In this document: piece after piece, positions 38,782 through 49,268 of the stretch
Position numbering within the stretch: the stretch's first letter is position 1
Layout: each line of letters opens with the position of its first letter
NCBI GenBank assembly: GCA_037447655.1
Contig: JBBHKE010002879.1
Span: 62,001 to 126,000, forward strand
Origin: Zygnema cylindricum
Taxonomy: Eukaryota > Streptophyta > Zygnematophyceae > Zygnematales > Zygnemataceae
DNA length: 64,000 nucleotides
Direction of reading: 5' to 3'
Translations under genes and position numbers: made by a program
Notes under the pieces: generated by a model
Seen by the model: only the letters and a program-made list of their open reading frames with translations
Told to the model about the DNA's origin: nothing
The model's database searches: none

Positions 38782-41700
38782 CTAAGTGTCCTCACTCCGT
38801 TGAAACGGGCGCGGCAACTCCGACGAATGTAGATCCCTCCCGTCCACCCAAGAGTCGTCCTCAGCACCGTAACCCTTCCAACGCACCAAGTATTGGGTGG
38901 AGTTGGAATTCCGAGAGTGGCGTGACTGAAGGATCTCTTCCACCTCATACTCGTCCGAGGTTCCGCGAACGGGTGGTAGAGGAGTATGCCGTCGTCGATT
39001 AGGGAACATCAAATCAGGATCGCGGAAAGGTTTAAGGAGGGAAACATGGAAGATATTGTGGATATTCCAGTCCGTCGGGATATCCAATTTGTAAGCCACA
39101 TCGCCTACACGGGAAAGAATTGTGAACGGTCGCTTGAACTTCGGTGCCAACTTCTTAGAGAGGGCACACGGCAAGGATAGGTTTGCCATATTAAGGCGAA
39201 CCTTGTCCCCCACGCTAAAGACGGTGTCCTTCCGGTGGGCGTCGGCCTGCGACTTTTGACGATCCTTTGCCATTTGGAGCGCCTTGGCCGCCTTTTCCAG
39301 GTTTCCTTGCAGCGTTTTGGCAAAGTCTAGGGCTGCCGGTGTTTGGCAGTCCGCTAACAATAAGTTTTGGGGAAGAGTGGGCTGTCGTCCATTGAGGGAA
39401 AATGGCGTAGCATTTGTTGACGAGTGCACTGCACTGTTGTATGCAACCTCGATTGCCGTTAAATGGTCCACCCAATACGTTTGGTGCACCGAGACATAAG
39501 CCCGCAATGCGTCCTCCAAAGTTCGATTCACCCTTTCAGTCTGACCATCAGTTTGAGGGTGGTAGACTATGGACATGGCCAGCTACGTGCCACATAATGC
39601 AAATAGATTTTGCCAAAAGTGGCTCACGAATTTACGATCGCGGTCGCTGACGATCCTTTTTGGAAGTCCGTGATGGCGGAATATCTCACCAAAGAATAAG
39701 TCCGCGATATCTCGTACAGTAGCTGTGGTGGACGTAGGTAGAAAATGTGCCATTTTCGTCAGGTAATCCACGACGACGAAGATTGAGTCGTAGCCCTCCT
39801 TTGTCCAAGGAAGGGCCACGATGAAATCCATCGAGATCGCCTCCCAAGGAACAGATGGTATTGGAAGGGGTTGTAACAGACCTTGTTGCCTTGAATCCGA
39901 TTTGTTCCTATTACACGAGTCACACGTCCGGACATATTCTGCAATGTCTCGAGTCATGTTTGGCCAGTAATACGCCTCAGCGACACGTGCGGTTGTTTTA
40001 TCCCGCCCAAAATGTCCACTGAGCGGCTCGTCGTGACTCATTTTAAGAATCGTGTGACGAAGTTCCGTATTTGTTGGCACATAAAGCCGTGTTGTCTTAC
40101 TCGGTCTGTACCACCACATACCATTGGCGGTTCGAACGAGTACCTTCCGTTTGATGAGTTCCTTTAGTGCATCATCGTCGTCGTAGGCGGCCTTTATCCG
40201 ACTTAACCACTGTTCATCCACCTGCACCGTAATGGTGACTGCGCTGAGTTTCGGATCTTGCGCTGCGGTCGACGCTGCGGTGTTCTCCTTCACAGAGCTT
40301 ACGTTCCCATGCTGCGATGCTTGCGGTCGTTGTGCCGCTACTGGCGCAGCGACTCCGGGTCTCCTTGACAGCGCATCCGCCGGGTTCGTTTTGCCTGGCT
40401 AATATTTTATAACAAGTTCCGGACCGAAGGTCTGCAGAAACGTCATCCAACGCACTTGTTTCTTGGACAACTTTGGCTGGGTTTGAAGATACTGTAAGGC
40501 GTGGTGATCCGTGATAATCGTGATCCGTTTCCCTTGAACGTAACACTTCCAAACCTCCAGCGCATTGATGATAGCTATTGTCTCTTTCTCATGGGTGGCC
40601 CGGTTCAGCTCTGCTGCCTTTAGTTTTCGACTGTCGTAGGCGATGGGTTGAAGGCCTTTTCCTTGATCCTGCATAAGGATCGCTCCAATAGCCGTATCGT
40701 TAGCGTCGGTAATTATCGTCCAAGGTAAGTCCGGATCGGGAACAGCTAACACAGGGGCGATAACCAACCGCTCCTTTAGCGTGTTAAAGGATGCCCCTTG
40801 CGCCGCTTTCCAATCATAGGGCACATCATTCTTGAGCAATTCCGTGAGCGGTGCAACGATTTTTGCGAAACTTTCGACAAAACGTCCATAATAGGAGCAT
40901 AGTCCTAGGAAGCTCCGTAACTCCGTGATATTTGCTGGCTGCGGCCACTCCTTAATGGCCTTTGTCTTGTTTGGATCCATTGCGATTCCGTCCCGGCTCA
41001 CCACATGGCCTAAAAAATCAATCTTCTCCTTGAAGAAGTCACATTTACTTCTTTTTGCGTATAACTGATGCTCCCGAAGAACTTGTAGGACCGTCCGTAA
41101 GTGCTTCATATGCTCTTCCTTCGTTCGGAGTTCGTCCAACTCGGTGTACCTCATCTTGTACATCCGATTAGCCGGGGGTACCGCTCCAGGAACAAGCTCT
41201 ATCCTATGGTCTACTTCGCGCTTCGGAGGTAATCCTTCGAGGAGCTTCAAGGGAAATACATCTGCGTACTCCTCGAGAAGTTTTGTCACGACTTCCGGGG
41301 CCTCTTCGGAAGTTTTTCCAATGTCGTCACTTTCTTTGGAGTTGAAGTCGGGGTCCTTAATCTTCCATTCTTCCGGGATCTCCTCCTTCGCCTCCTCCAT
41401 TGGCTGGACGACCGCCATACCAATCGTTTCCCCTTTTTTGAGTGCCCTCTTAAGCTGTAAGGGCGAAAGTAGGCGTCCCTCTTCCGCTCCCTTACCAGCC
41501 GCTCCCGCTTTTACCTCAAACTCTTCTTCACCTTTCTTCACTCTCATGGCGCCACTTCTCCAATCGATTGTCGGATTCCATTTTTGCAGCCACAACTTAC
41601 CTAAGATTACCTCATCGTCCCTAAGAGGTAATACATGAAGCGTGTCATACCATCGGAATTTCCCGATTCCGACGCCTACCCGCGGAGTACGATGAGTTAT

Positions 41701-42840
41701 GGACAAGGAACTTCCGTCGGCCAATTGTACCGATTGATGATCCCTTAATACCACAAGAGGAAGTTTCAACCTTTTCACCATCGCCTCGTTAATGAAGTTT
41801 CCCGATGCTCCGAAGTCCACCATGAAGTTAGCTGTGTTCACTCTGATTTGACCCCGAAATATTAAAGGGTCTCTTCCTTCTCCGGCTAACCTCATTACGT
41901 TAAGTTTTCCCTTTTTGGGACCTTTTTGTTCTGGACATTCTCGAGCCATATGATCGGGGGAACCGCAATGAAAGCATAGGCCATTTTGCCTCCTCCGTTG
42001 GAGCTCCTCGGGGGATAAGTCATTCGTCTTGGTCTTGGTAGGTTTCTTCTTTCTCCGCAGGACGTTGACCACTTCTTTATCCTCGTCAATTGCGCCGAGC
42101 TCCATGGGGGTTGGACCATCGTCTTGTCGGTTTCCTTCGCTGCTGCTCGACCCGTAGTGATAAGGTCTCTGGAGGCTAAAGTCGACCGAATCGGTCCGCT
42201 CCGCAAAATGGATGATTGCCGAGAGAATAGGAGTCGTGCTTTCCCGAGCAAGCCACTATTCCACATCCCTATGAATAGATGATTTAAGCCCATTCACGTA
42301 ACGATCCACGGCTTCATCCTCCGTCATCGTAGGTATTTGAACTTAGCACTCCAAGAACCGCTGCGTAAACTCCAACACTAAGGTTCGTTGCTTCAATATT
42401 GCGATCTTATCTCTTGCCGCCTTCACCGTGTTGACGGGTTGCCAAGCGTCGCGGAGAAGTTGAACGAAGAGTGCCCAGACGGTCGGTATCACATCGTCCT
42501 CCACCAATGTCCTCCACCATGCCCCTGCTGCCCCTTTAAAAAGACCACCCGCGTAGTGAACCTTCTCACGGTCCGATAGGCAAGGAAAATTCTCGAGATA
42601 GTTCGCAATGGAGAATAGCCATGTGTCCAAGTTCTTGTGTCTTGCAGGGTCAAAATCGTCAGGAAGTCTTAATTTCGGTCTCTTGAAGTCTCTCTCCATG
42701 CCTCCATGAAGTCGCTCCCCAAGACGAGACTCCAAAGCTGCGACGGTGTTGCTCAGCTGCGCGTTCTGTAGTCTAACACTTTCCAACTCCCTGAGAACTT
42801 GCGCTAACATTTCTCTGGTGGATACGCCGTATTCATCCAT
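38782..42840 (-). pseudogene. Ty3/gypsy chromovirus gag-pol polyprotein, inactivated
   Basis: A single frame of 1353 codons runs from ATG at 42840 to TGA at 38782-38784, with four in-frame stops: TAA 42345-42343 and TAG at 42258-42256, 40401-40399 and 39585-39583. No frameshift is needed. Domains in order: gag with an N-terminal heptad region and the retrotransposon gag core (AGAWWRTL); a CCHC knuckle ([15 protein letters not shown]); an aspartic protease whose active site reads DFGAS rather than the usual D-S/T-G; reverse transcriptase; RNase H (TDAND, HEKE, TDHH); integrase HHCC zinc finger (H...H, CDSC) and core (MDFIVALP, SDRDRKF, TDGQTE); and a C-terminal chromodomain (YLVRWKGY...DSWV). 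The RT core is missing: sequence passes from [11 protein letters not shown] straight to the post-YxDD region ([11 protein letters not shown]), an in-frame deletion of roughly 130 codons. The element cannot be autonomous. Confidence 0.93.
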
Positions 42841-42861
42841 GCTATCGAGTCATATGAAATT

Positions 42862-42874
42862 GCTCTGATACAAG
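42862..42874 (-). other. Primer binding site of the chromovirus
   Basis: Directly after the 5' LTR on the - strand is CT-TGTATCAGAGC, which matches the usual initiator-tRNA-Met primer site TGGTATCAGAGC except near its start. Confidence 0.7.
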
Positions 42875-43339
42875 TGTAAAAGGGACAATAATGCACTCAG
42901 CACGTCACAATGCAAAGCGGAAACACTAAGGATCTTCCCGTAGCAACAGTAGGATCACACAGCACTGACAGACAAGGTTGCGCTTTATTACTTGAAAGAG
43001 AGTACAAGGTTGCGCTCACTGAGAAGATCTACTTGAAGAATCTGCTATTCACTAGGCCTACTTGACTATTTAAATTAGCTGCTAGTCAACCTAGTATTGT
43101 ACAACTGTACACGTGGACCTTCACGGTCAACCGAGACCTATCCAAACATTCTTCTAGAACTATACCGCTCAATCTACATTTTGGAGCGTTGCTATGCTGC
43201 GTTGCTATGTCGCTGCGTTGCTAAGTTGCTACGCTGCTGCTCTACGCTGGTCTGGGATCGCAGCTGCGCTGCTCTGGAACCGCAACCATAGCAGCCTAGC
43301 CTTAGCCACTAAGTACTCAAATCCTGTAACCCTGTTACA
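42875..43339 (-). mobile_element. 5' LTR of the Ty3/gypsy chromovirus
   Basis: 465 bp, the partner of 36517-36984, with the same TGTAACAGG...CTTTTACA ends. The 5-bp flanks of the element (CTCCC left, GTTCA right) do not match. Immediately upstream on the - strand is a second purine tract (TTGGGGAGGTGAAC), where ordinary target DNA would be expected. That raises the possibility that this LTR was joined by recombination. Confidence 0.88.
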
Positions 43340-43397
43340 GTTCACCTCCCCAATCTACTATGCTGGAATCATGAATGTTAATACTTTCATGTTCTCC

Positions 43398-44498
43398 TCA
43401 CAATGTCAATGTGTAGATTTTAGTTTCTTTGAGGTACTTCAACACCCACTTGAATGCGATCCAATGTTGCTTGCTTCGCCTGTGCAAAAATCGGCTTAAG
43501 ATGCCGATTGCGGTGGCGATATTGGGACGGGTGCAATTCATTGTATAAATGAGCGCTCCCAGTGCTTCTCGGTAGGGGGTTTCGAGTGGTTCCCCTTGCC
43601 TCTCTTCAAGTTCCTTAATCAGGTTGTTTCCAAGTTTCAATGGGGTGTTGACTCCCCTTGCATCCTTCAAATTAAATCTGGTAAATAACTCTCCAATATA
43701 TTTTCTTTGAGTTAGATGTGTTTTCCTATTGACTCTGTGTTTGATGACTTCTATGCCTAGAACATATTTGAGTCCTCCTAGATCTTTCATTTCGAATTGA
43801 CTCTTTGACATGTCTTTTACTTTGGCTATATCTTCTTTGGTTTTGCCTAGAGTAATCAAGTCATCTATATAGATAGCAATGATTATGTTCATTTCAGCAT
43901 TGTAATAGACATAGTGGTCTGTCTCTATTTTTACAAACCCTTGACTCTAAAGATACTCATCAATCTTGATGTTCCAAAGTCAAATGGGATTGCTGGTTTG
44001 TCAGATTTTGGACAGCCTACAGACTTTGTTCGGGCACATGGGGTCTTGGAACCCTTTAGGCTGCTCCATGTACAATTCCTCCTCCAATTCCTCGTCCAGT
44101 TCGCTTTGATGGAAAGTCATTTTCACATTCACCTGCTCGATTTCCAAGTTAAGGATGGCGGCCAAATCTAGTAAGGTACGAATAGAATTATACCTTACAA
44201 CTAAAGAGAATGTTTCTTTCTAATCATTGCCTTCTTTTTGCATGTAACCCTTAGCCAATAGTCTTGCTTTGTACCGATTAATGGTCCCATTTCCATTTCT
44301 TTTGATTGAAAAAGTCCATCTGCTACCAACCGGTTTTTTTCCTTGCGGCAAGTCTTCTAACGCCCATGTTCTATTTTGCAAGATGGATGCCATTTCCTCA
44401 TTGAATTGGCCCTTCCACTGTTCCCCATCCTCACCATTGAGAGCTTGATGGAGAGTGCAATTATGTGGTCTCCATTGACCCGCAGAATGAGCAGCCAA
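43398..44498 (-). pseudogene. Ty1/copia reverse transcriptase fragment
   Basis: Two pieces on the - strand. 44498-44220 encodes the RT start (WTFSIKRNGNGTINRYKARL, the copia W-x-K-x-N-G-x-I-x-R-x-K-ARLVAKG region, ending AKGYMQKEGND). 43892-43398 encodes the YIDD catalytic motif (AIYIDDLI) and downstream RT (FEMKDLGGLKYVLGIEV, PYREALGALIYTMNCTRPNIA). About 330 bp between them are frame-broken, and the RNase H part after KYLKETKIYTL is missing. Copia elements are ordered integrase-RT-RNase H; the integrase is not found here. The chromovirus LTR begins 58 bp beyond the fragment. Confidence 0.88.
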
Positions 44499-44520
44499 TG
44501 TAAAGCCACTAGAATAAAGT

Positions 44521-45044
44521 ATGTCCTTTCCTCTTTCCTAATGAATTAGTGCCACCTTGGCACACAAGTATTCTGACCACCCTCACCCCTATGTAGACCC
44601 GACTCCCTTGAGCCAAACACATAAATAATTACTTAATTTGCTCTCATGAGCAGTAAGTTATGGCTGGTCATAGATGGCCTTTATAGTTACAAGCTCTCTT
44701 ATAAAGAGGTGTTTAAATTTCACTAAGTCTTGGTTTGCCTACTCTCAGCTACCTATTACTTAACCCTAGACCAATAAGAACACTCTACAGTATAAGAAGG
44801 TAGAGTGGCCGATGAAATTCTCGTACGACCATTGTACGACATGGCTTTTCGGGTGACGCTTGTCAGATCGAGAGCCATGGTTCCTACTCCCATCTTTTGC
44901 AGTGTCCAATGAAGTGGCGTCACATGGCATCGCATCACCCAAAGCGAAGAAACTCCGGTTGTTTAAAAAAATTGAGATTTCAAAGAAGGAGAGGAACTCC
45001 AAAAAAGTAAAAAATTGTTACATCGAACATGAAAAAGATTCACT
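44521..45044. other. Spacer within or beside the copia remnant
   Basis: No recognisable protein. Because RT lies to the left and a copia-like gag start to the right on the same strand, this may be deleted or decayed copia interior. Confidence 0.35.
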
Positions 45045-45356
45045 TTAGATGTCGTCTCGAATTTGGATGGGATGATAAGCTTCATGAAATTTAACATTGG
45101 GAGTTTGCAAAAAAATGCGAAGTGGATTTATCCAAACGATAGATGTGAATTTAAAAAGTCGAATCGAAAAATCGCAACATGTGCCTATAAACTTAGTTAA
45201 AAATTCTTTTGGAAGTTTAAATAACTTTTCGATGCCCTCTTTAATATCGCATTTTGAAAAATCTTCCATTTCAGTTAAATCCAACTGTGGAGACGACATT
45301 GTAACTGTTACTAAGAGTAGTAGTTGTACCTCCCTCCTATGGCTCTTTTGATACCA
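45045..45356 (-). pseudogene. Copia-like leader with primer site and start of gag
   Basis: On the - strand, TGGTATCA at 45356-45349 (initiator-tRNA-Met primer-site-like, followed by AAAAGAGCC) precedes ATG at 45299. That ATG opens an 84-codon frame, MSSPQLDLTEMEDFSKCDIK..., placed like the start of a copia gag. The frame then stops. It has the same orientation as the RT fragment at 43398-44498, so both could be ends of one internally deleted element. No matching LTR was identified to the right. Confidence 0.45.
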
Positions 45357-45799
45357 CTAAAGCGGAACTTTCTATGGACCCCATTTTTTTTTGGGATGGA
45401 GGGGAGGCTTTACGGGTAACGGATTTTATGGGTCACCGATTATTTCCCGAAGAATACTTTTTATACACTTTTATGTGAGGGTAACTTTTTTTTTCTATTT
45501 TTTTTTTGAATTCGCATCATGGGAGTGGCAAAGTCTTTTGTTTTAACTCTCTTCTGACATTTGTATATCGCTTCAAAAAAATTTAGGTGTCTAAGCATAC
45601 ACGGAAAAAAACTTGAAAGATATTTTTTTTTTTCGTTCTTTCTTTCAAATTTTGTGGATTTATTTGTTACAAAAAGTAGCACATAAAGACAAAAGTTGTT
45701 CTAATAGTTTTGGGTTTCTTTTATGACTGTCGAATGGACAATTGTTGGTGGAGCAGTTTTTTGCTCATCTTTTACTTTCAAATTGCAATAAAAGAAAAA
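45357..45799. other. AT-rich sequence, possibly decayed copia LTR
   Basis: It lies where a 5' LTR of the copia element would be, but I found no second copy in the window to confirm it. Confidence 0.3.
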
Positions 45800-46092
45800 T
45801 TGACATGAGGAATACTAAGCTTCCAATTCTAAATCTGGTTTATGTCGTGTTAATATTCACAAGTTTCAATCAATATCAACAAACTGAAACGGAGTCAATG
45901 TGTAAATAGATGTGCTATAAGCAATCATTAAAGCAAATAGAGTTAAAGATCGACATGTGGAATACGAAGCTTCCAATTCTAAATCTTGTGTGTGTCGTGG
46001 TATAAATCACAATTTTTAATCGTAATAGTAAAGCGGAGACGGAATCAAAGGAAAAAACTCTTGTGGAAGCATTCATTAAAGCCCCAAAAAAA
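45800..46092. repeat. 150-bp tandem duplication
   Basis: GACATG at 45802 and 45952 starts two copies sharing AAGCTTCCAATTCTAAATC and a GCAATCATTAAAGC-like end. They have diverged by several percent with small indels. Confidence 0.75.
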
Positions 46093-47230
46093 AAAAAAAA
46101 GTAAAAAATTGAAAAACCTTATGTTAAAATACCCAGCTTGATTTGAACAATAAGGGCCAAAATTATCCTGGAAAAGGCCTACTTTCTTTTCATACTATAT
46201 TCACTCCATATTAGTGAGTGAAATAAATCAATAATGGAATAGCCGCCGGAAATTCCACGTATGGTGGGAAAGTCAACCTTTGGGCGTGCTACATTCGCGT
46301 ACATAAATGTTAGTCGCACATTTGGCCTCACGCAACGCCCGCGGATTTTCACGAAATTGGAGGTACAATGATTGCCGACGGCAATTCGTAAACCCTTAAG
46401 AGGTTCACGGATTCACACGTAGATGGGAAGGGTTTCCATCCAACGAACTGTAGATTCTTTTACTGTTATTTGCCAGGTTCAAAACGCGCAGATACATATA
46501 TGGGTTAGTCAGAATTAGTCAGAAGTTAGTACTTCATGCACGACGTTTATCTCCCTCCTTCCCCTCTCCCCCCCCTCCCCCCCCCCCCCCCCTCCTCCCC
46601 TTGCCTCCCTCCCACCCTCCCTTCTTTTGAGTGATTTCTTTTTTAGAATTCTTACATATGATCACTAAAGATTTTTTAAACTCTAAAAAAAGAAGTATAT
46701 CTGGAAAACTCTTAACACCCTAACATTTTCCTATAAACCTTTAAAAAACCGTGAAAAATATCTTTTAAAGATTCCTAAAAGACCCTTTAAAAACACCTAA
46801 AAAAACTTACAAAAAACGAGAAAAACCCTTAAAAAACCCCTAAAACCCGAAAGTGACATGTTAATAAATTTTTCTTATTCAAATTTAAACGGGTGTGGAT
46901 ACTTTTGTGAATATGTACTTAATTTTTTTTGTAGTAGTATTTATTTTGCACTTAATGTGATTGTGGTTAAGAGATCGAATGTGGTTTGTATGTTTTTTTA
47001 GTTGTTTATATATTTCTCAAAGTTAAATAAGATTTTAAAAGGGTTAAAGAAAGGAAAAAATTACCTCTGAATGGACGAGGAAATGTTTAAATAGCTATAA
47101 TACGTCAAAATGCGGAAACATTAATAGAACAAAAAAAAAAAAAAAAGAACTAACACAGATTTTGTAAAAAAAGATAAGTGAAAGTTTAGAGCACTCTGAA
47201 AGAAAATACCGATATAAACGGAGAGGAGAG
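46093..47230. other. AT-rich spacer with a poly(C) tract
   Basis: A C-rich run lies at 46556-46620. The stretch 46690-46850 is a loose array of CCTTTAAAAACACC-like sequence. No gene recognised. Confidence 0.4.
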
Positions 47231-47472
47231 AGGAGAGAGGAAACAAACAAACAAACAAATAAACAAACAAACTAGCTGACTTACAAACAAACAAACAAAC
47301 AAAAAAAAAGAGGGAAACAAACAAACAAACAAACTAACTAACTAACTAACAAACAAACAAAGAAAAAAAGAAAGAAACAAACAATCAAATAAAGAAACAG
47401 ACAAACAAACTTAAAAACAAACTAACAAACAAACAAACAAACAAATCAACAAACAAACAAAGAAAGAAACAA
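47231..47472. repeat. (AAAC)n microsatellite
   Basis: Long run of AAAC/AAACAAAC with AACTAACT interruptions directly downstream (on the - strand) of the LINE remnant. It could be an expanded LINE tail, which would be unusual in sequence, or an independent microsatellite. Confidence 0.85.
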
Positions 47473-47480
47473 AGGCAAAT

Positions 47481-48912
47481 TCAGAGGGCAACAACGAATT
47501 GCATGAACGGTAGAGTGGAAAAAATAGGTGTAATGGATAGCCAAGCCCCATAACGAAGTCCACCATAAGAGAGAAGATGAGGACGCAAGAAGCGCCCAAA
47601 GATGGCGCCTTCAAAGGGAAGTGCCTCGAGAAGCTCAATTTTAATGGCGATGACAACCGAATAGGAAATTGATTCATAAAAACGTGCAACTGATTTCGTA
47701 ACAAGGGTGGAAAGAACCGACACATCCACCAAGGTAGAAGGAGGAAGAAAACGTGTCCCGTCCACCTAGGGTGGAAAGAACCGACACATCCACCAAGGCA
47801 GAAGGAGGAAGAAAACGTGTCCCGTCCAACTGGAACCGTTGGAAGGCGAACAAACTGTCCGTAACGGGGGGAGACACCGTTGGAAGGCGAACAAACTGTC
47901 CCTAACGGGGGGAGGCAAAGTGGCAAAAACGGAGGTGTCTTCGGCCAAGAAGCGAGAAACAAGAGTGGAGGCAATAAGGCACAAACTTTTCAAATGGGCA
48001 ACGGGAGCAACACGGGTAGTCGATGGTAAACTGGATCCCTTTGTGGAGACAAGAAGGGATGCTCGTTGGATGCCTGAATGCAAAGCCAAAGGCCCAGAGC
48101 CGCGATGAAATGCCCCACGACTTAACAAAGTGTGAAAGACGTCAATCAACAAAGCAAAAGCCACTTGGGGAGCGTGAAGGTTAGAAAGGCTGTCCACGTT
48201 GGACAAATCTGTTTGAAGAGGAATATCAAGAAATTGGGTCACGAACTTATCAGAACCAAGTGGGCAACCCAACATGCGAATGCAATTGATGGGAGAAGGA
48301 GTTTAGAAACCAAAAGGGGGAGTAAAGGAAAGTGGAATATCTTGAGGGGGCCAAATAACGTACTCGAGGGTTCGATAGAAATGTCGAGTTCGGCCAAAGA
48401 TCCTTGAAAAAATTAGACGTCGACACGACTTGGTTCTATAGGGCTAATAATATGCGTATCATCTAAAACCAAAGGCAAAATACAAGAAGGGTAAGCGACA
48501 GCATGGAACCACCCGGGGCCTAGTAATGGGCAAGGGCGAACGAAGGTCCTCCAAGAGGGTCGCTTTGACGGGTGTCGATCGCAAAGGAGAGATGAATCAA
48601 ATCATCGTCAGCCGAGAAGGAGAGGTTGTTGGTCAAAGAATAAAAAGCTCTCACAAAGGGAATAATTGGACAAACAGAAAATTTCGATCCACCTTATTGA
48701 ACGTCAACTTGAAGGACCAACCAACCCGGATGTACATCCAACAAAGCTCGAAACTCATGGACCCCGGCCTCACAACCTCCCCGAGTGGCCACTCCGAACT
48801 GAAGAGGAGAAAAATAATCATGAAATGCTAGTTGGAGTTGGATACATATGGCACGAGCCACCAATCGGTGTAAGACCTCCCCGACGGCAATAAGGCGGAT
48901 TGACAGCCACAA
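47481..48912 (-). pseudogene. Non-LTR retrotransposon (LINE) reverse transcriptase remnant
   Basis: On the - strand from 48912: IRLIAVGEVLHRLVARAI and QFGVATRGGCEAGVHEFR, then LQVDVQ. After a frameshift come NKVDRNFLFVQL, RQSDPLGGPSFALAH (the R-Q-G-D-P-L region) and LPLVLDDTHIIS (a changed catalytic A/LDD box), followed by LGCPLGSDKFVTQFLD and further C-terminal sequence. These are the successive RT motifs of plant and algal LINEs. Several stops, frameshifts and two small tandem duplications (64 bp at 47705-47832, 41 bp at 47835-47918) break the frame. The 5' endonuclease region is not seen, consistent with 5' truncation. Confidence 0.82.
47705..47918. repeat. Two tandem duplications inside the LINE remnant
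   Basis: GGGTGGAAAGAACCGACAC repeats at 47705 and 47769 (period 64). ACCGTTGGAAGGCGAACAAA repeats at 47835 and 47876 (period 41). Neither period is a multiple of three. Confidence 0.85.
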
Positions 48913-49094
48913 GGCGATGTGAGGGGATGGACTTTAAGTAACCGTTTTCCGTTAAGGGTCTGGTTATGGTAAATGATTGGAAAACGGGACAACATCCAAA
49001 GTTAGGACTAATACTCAACTCATTTCGAAATGTCAATTCAAAATGTGAAAAGATGAGAATAATTTGGCCCAGAATATGGTCGGAGTTTTGCACT

Positions 49095-49235
49095 GGGTAT
49101 TGTTGTTAGTGTTAATGTTTGCCTCACCACTTAAATAAACTTTTCTCCGAGCACATGTCAATTTTTGTTGGGAGACCGTCGATTGAAAAAGTAAGATTCT
49201 TGCCTTTTCATATAACCGTTTGATTGACAATGCGA
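49095..49235. mobile_element. Fragment related to the family A MITE at 61473
   Basis: TTAGTGTTAATGTTTG, CCACTTAAATAAACTTTTCTC and GATTGAAAAAGTAAGATTCT parallel 61488-61590 in order and spacing. The outer terminal repeats are not intact. Confidence 0.45.
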
Positions 49236-49268
49236 TAGGTGTGCTCGAGGAAAAAACGAGTTTAAAGC

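Noticed and set aside
41144-41638. + strand ORF of 164 codons inside the chromovirus
   Set aside because: Antisense of the gag-pol frame; no independent support.
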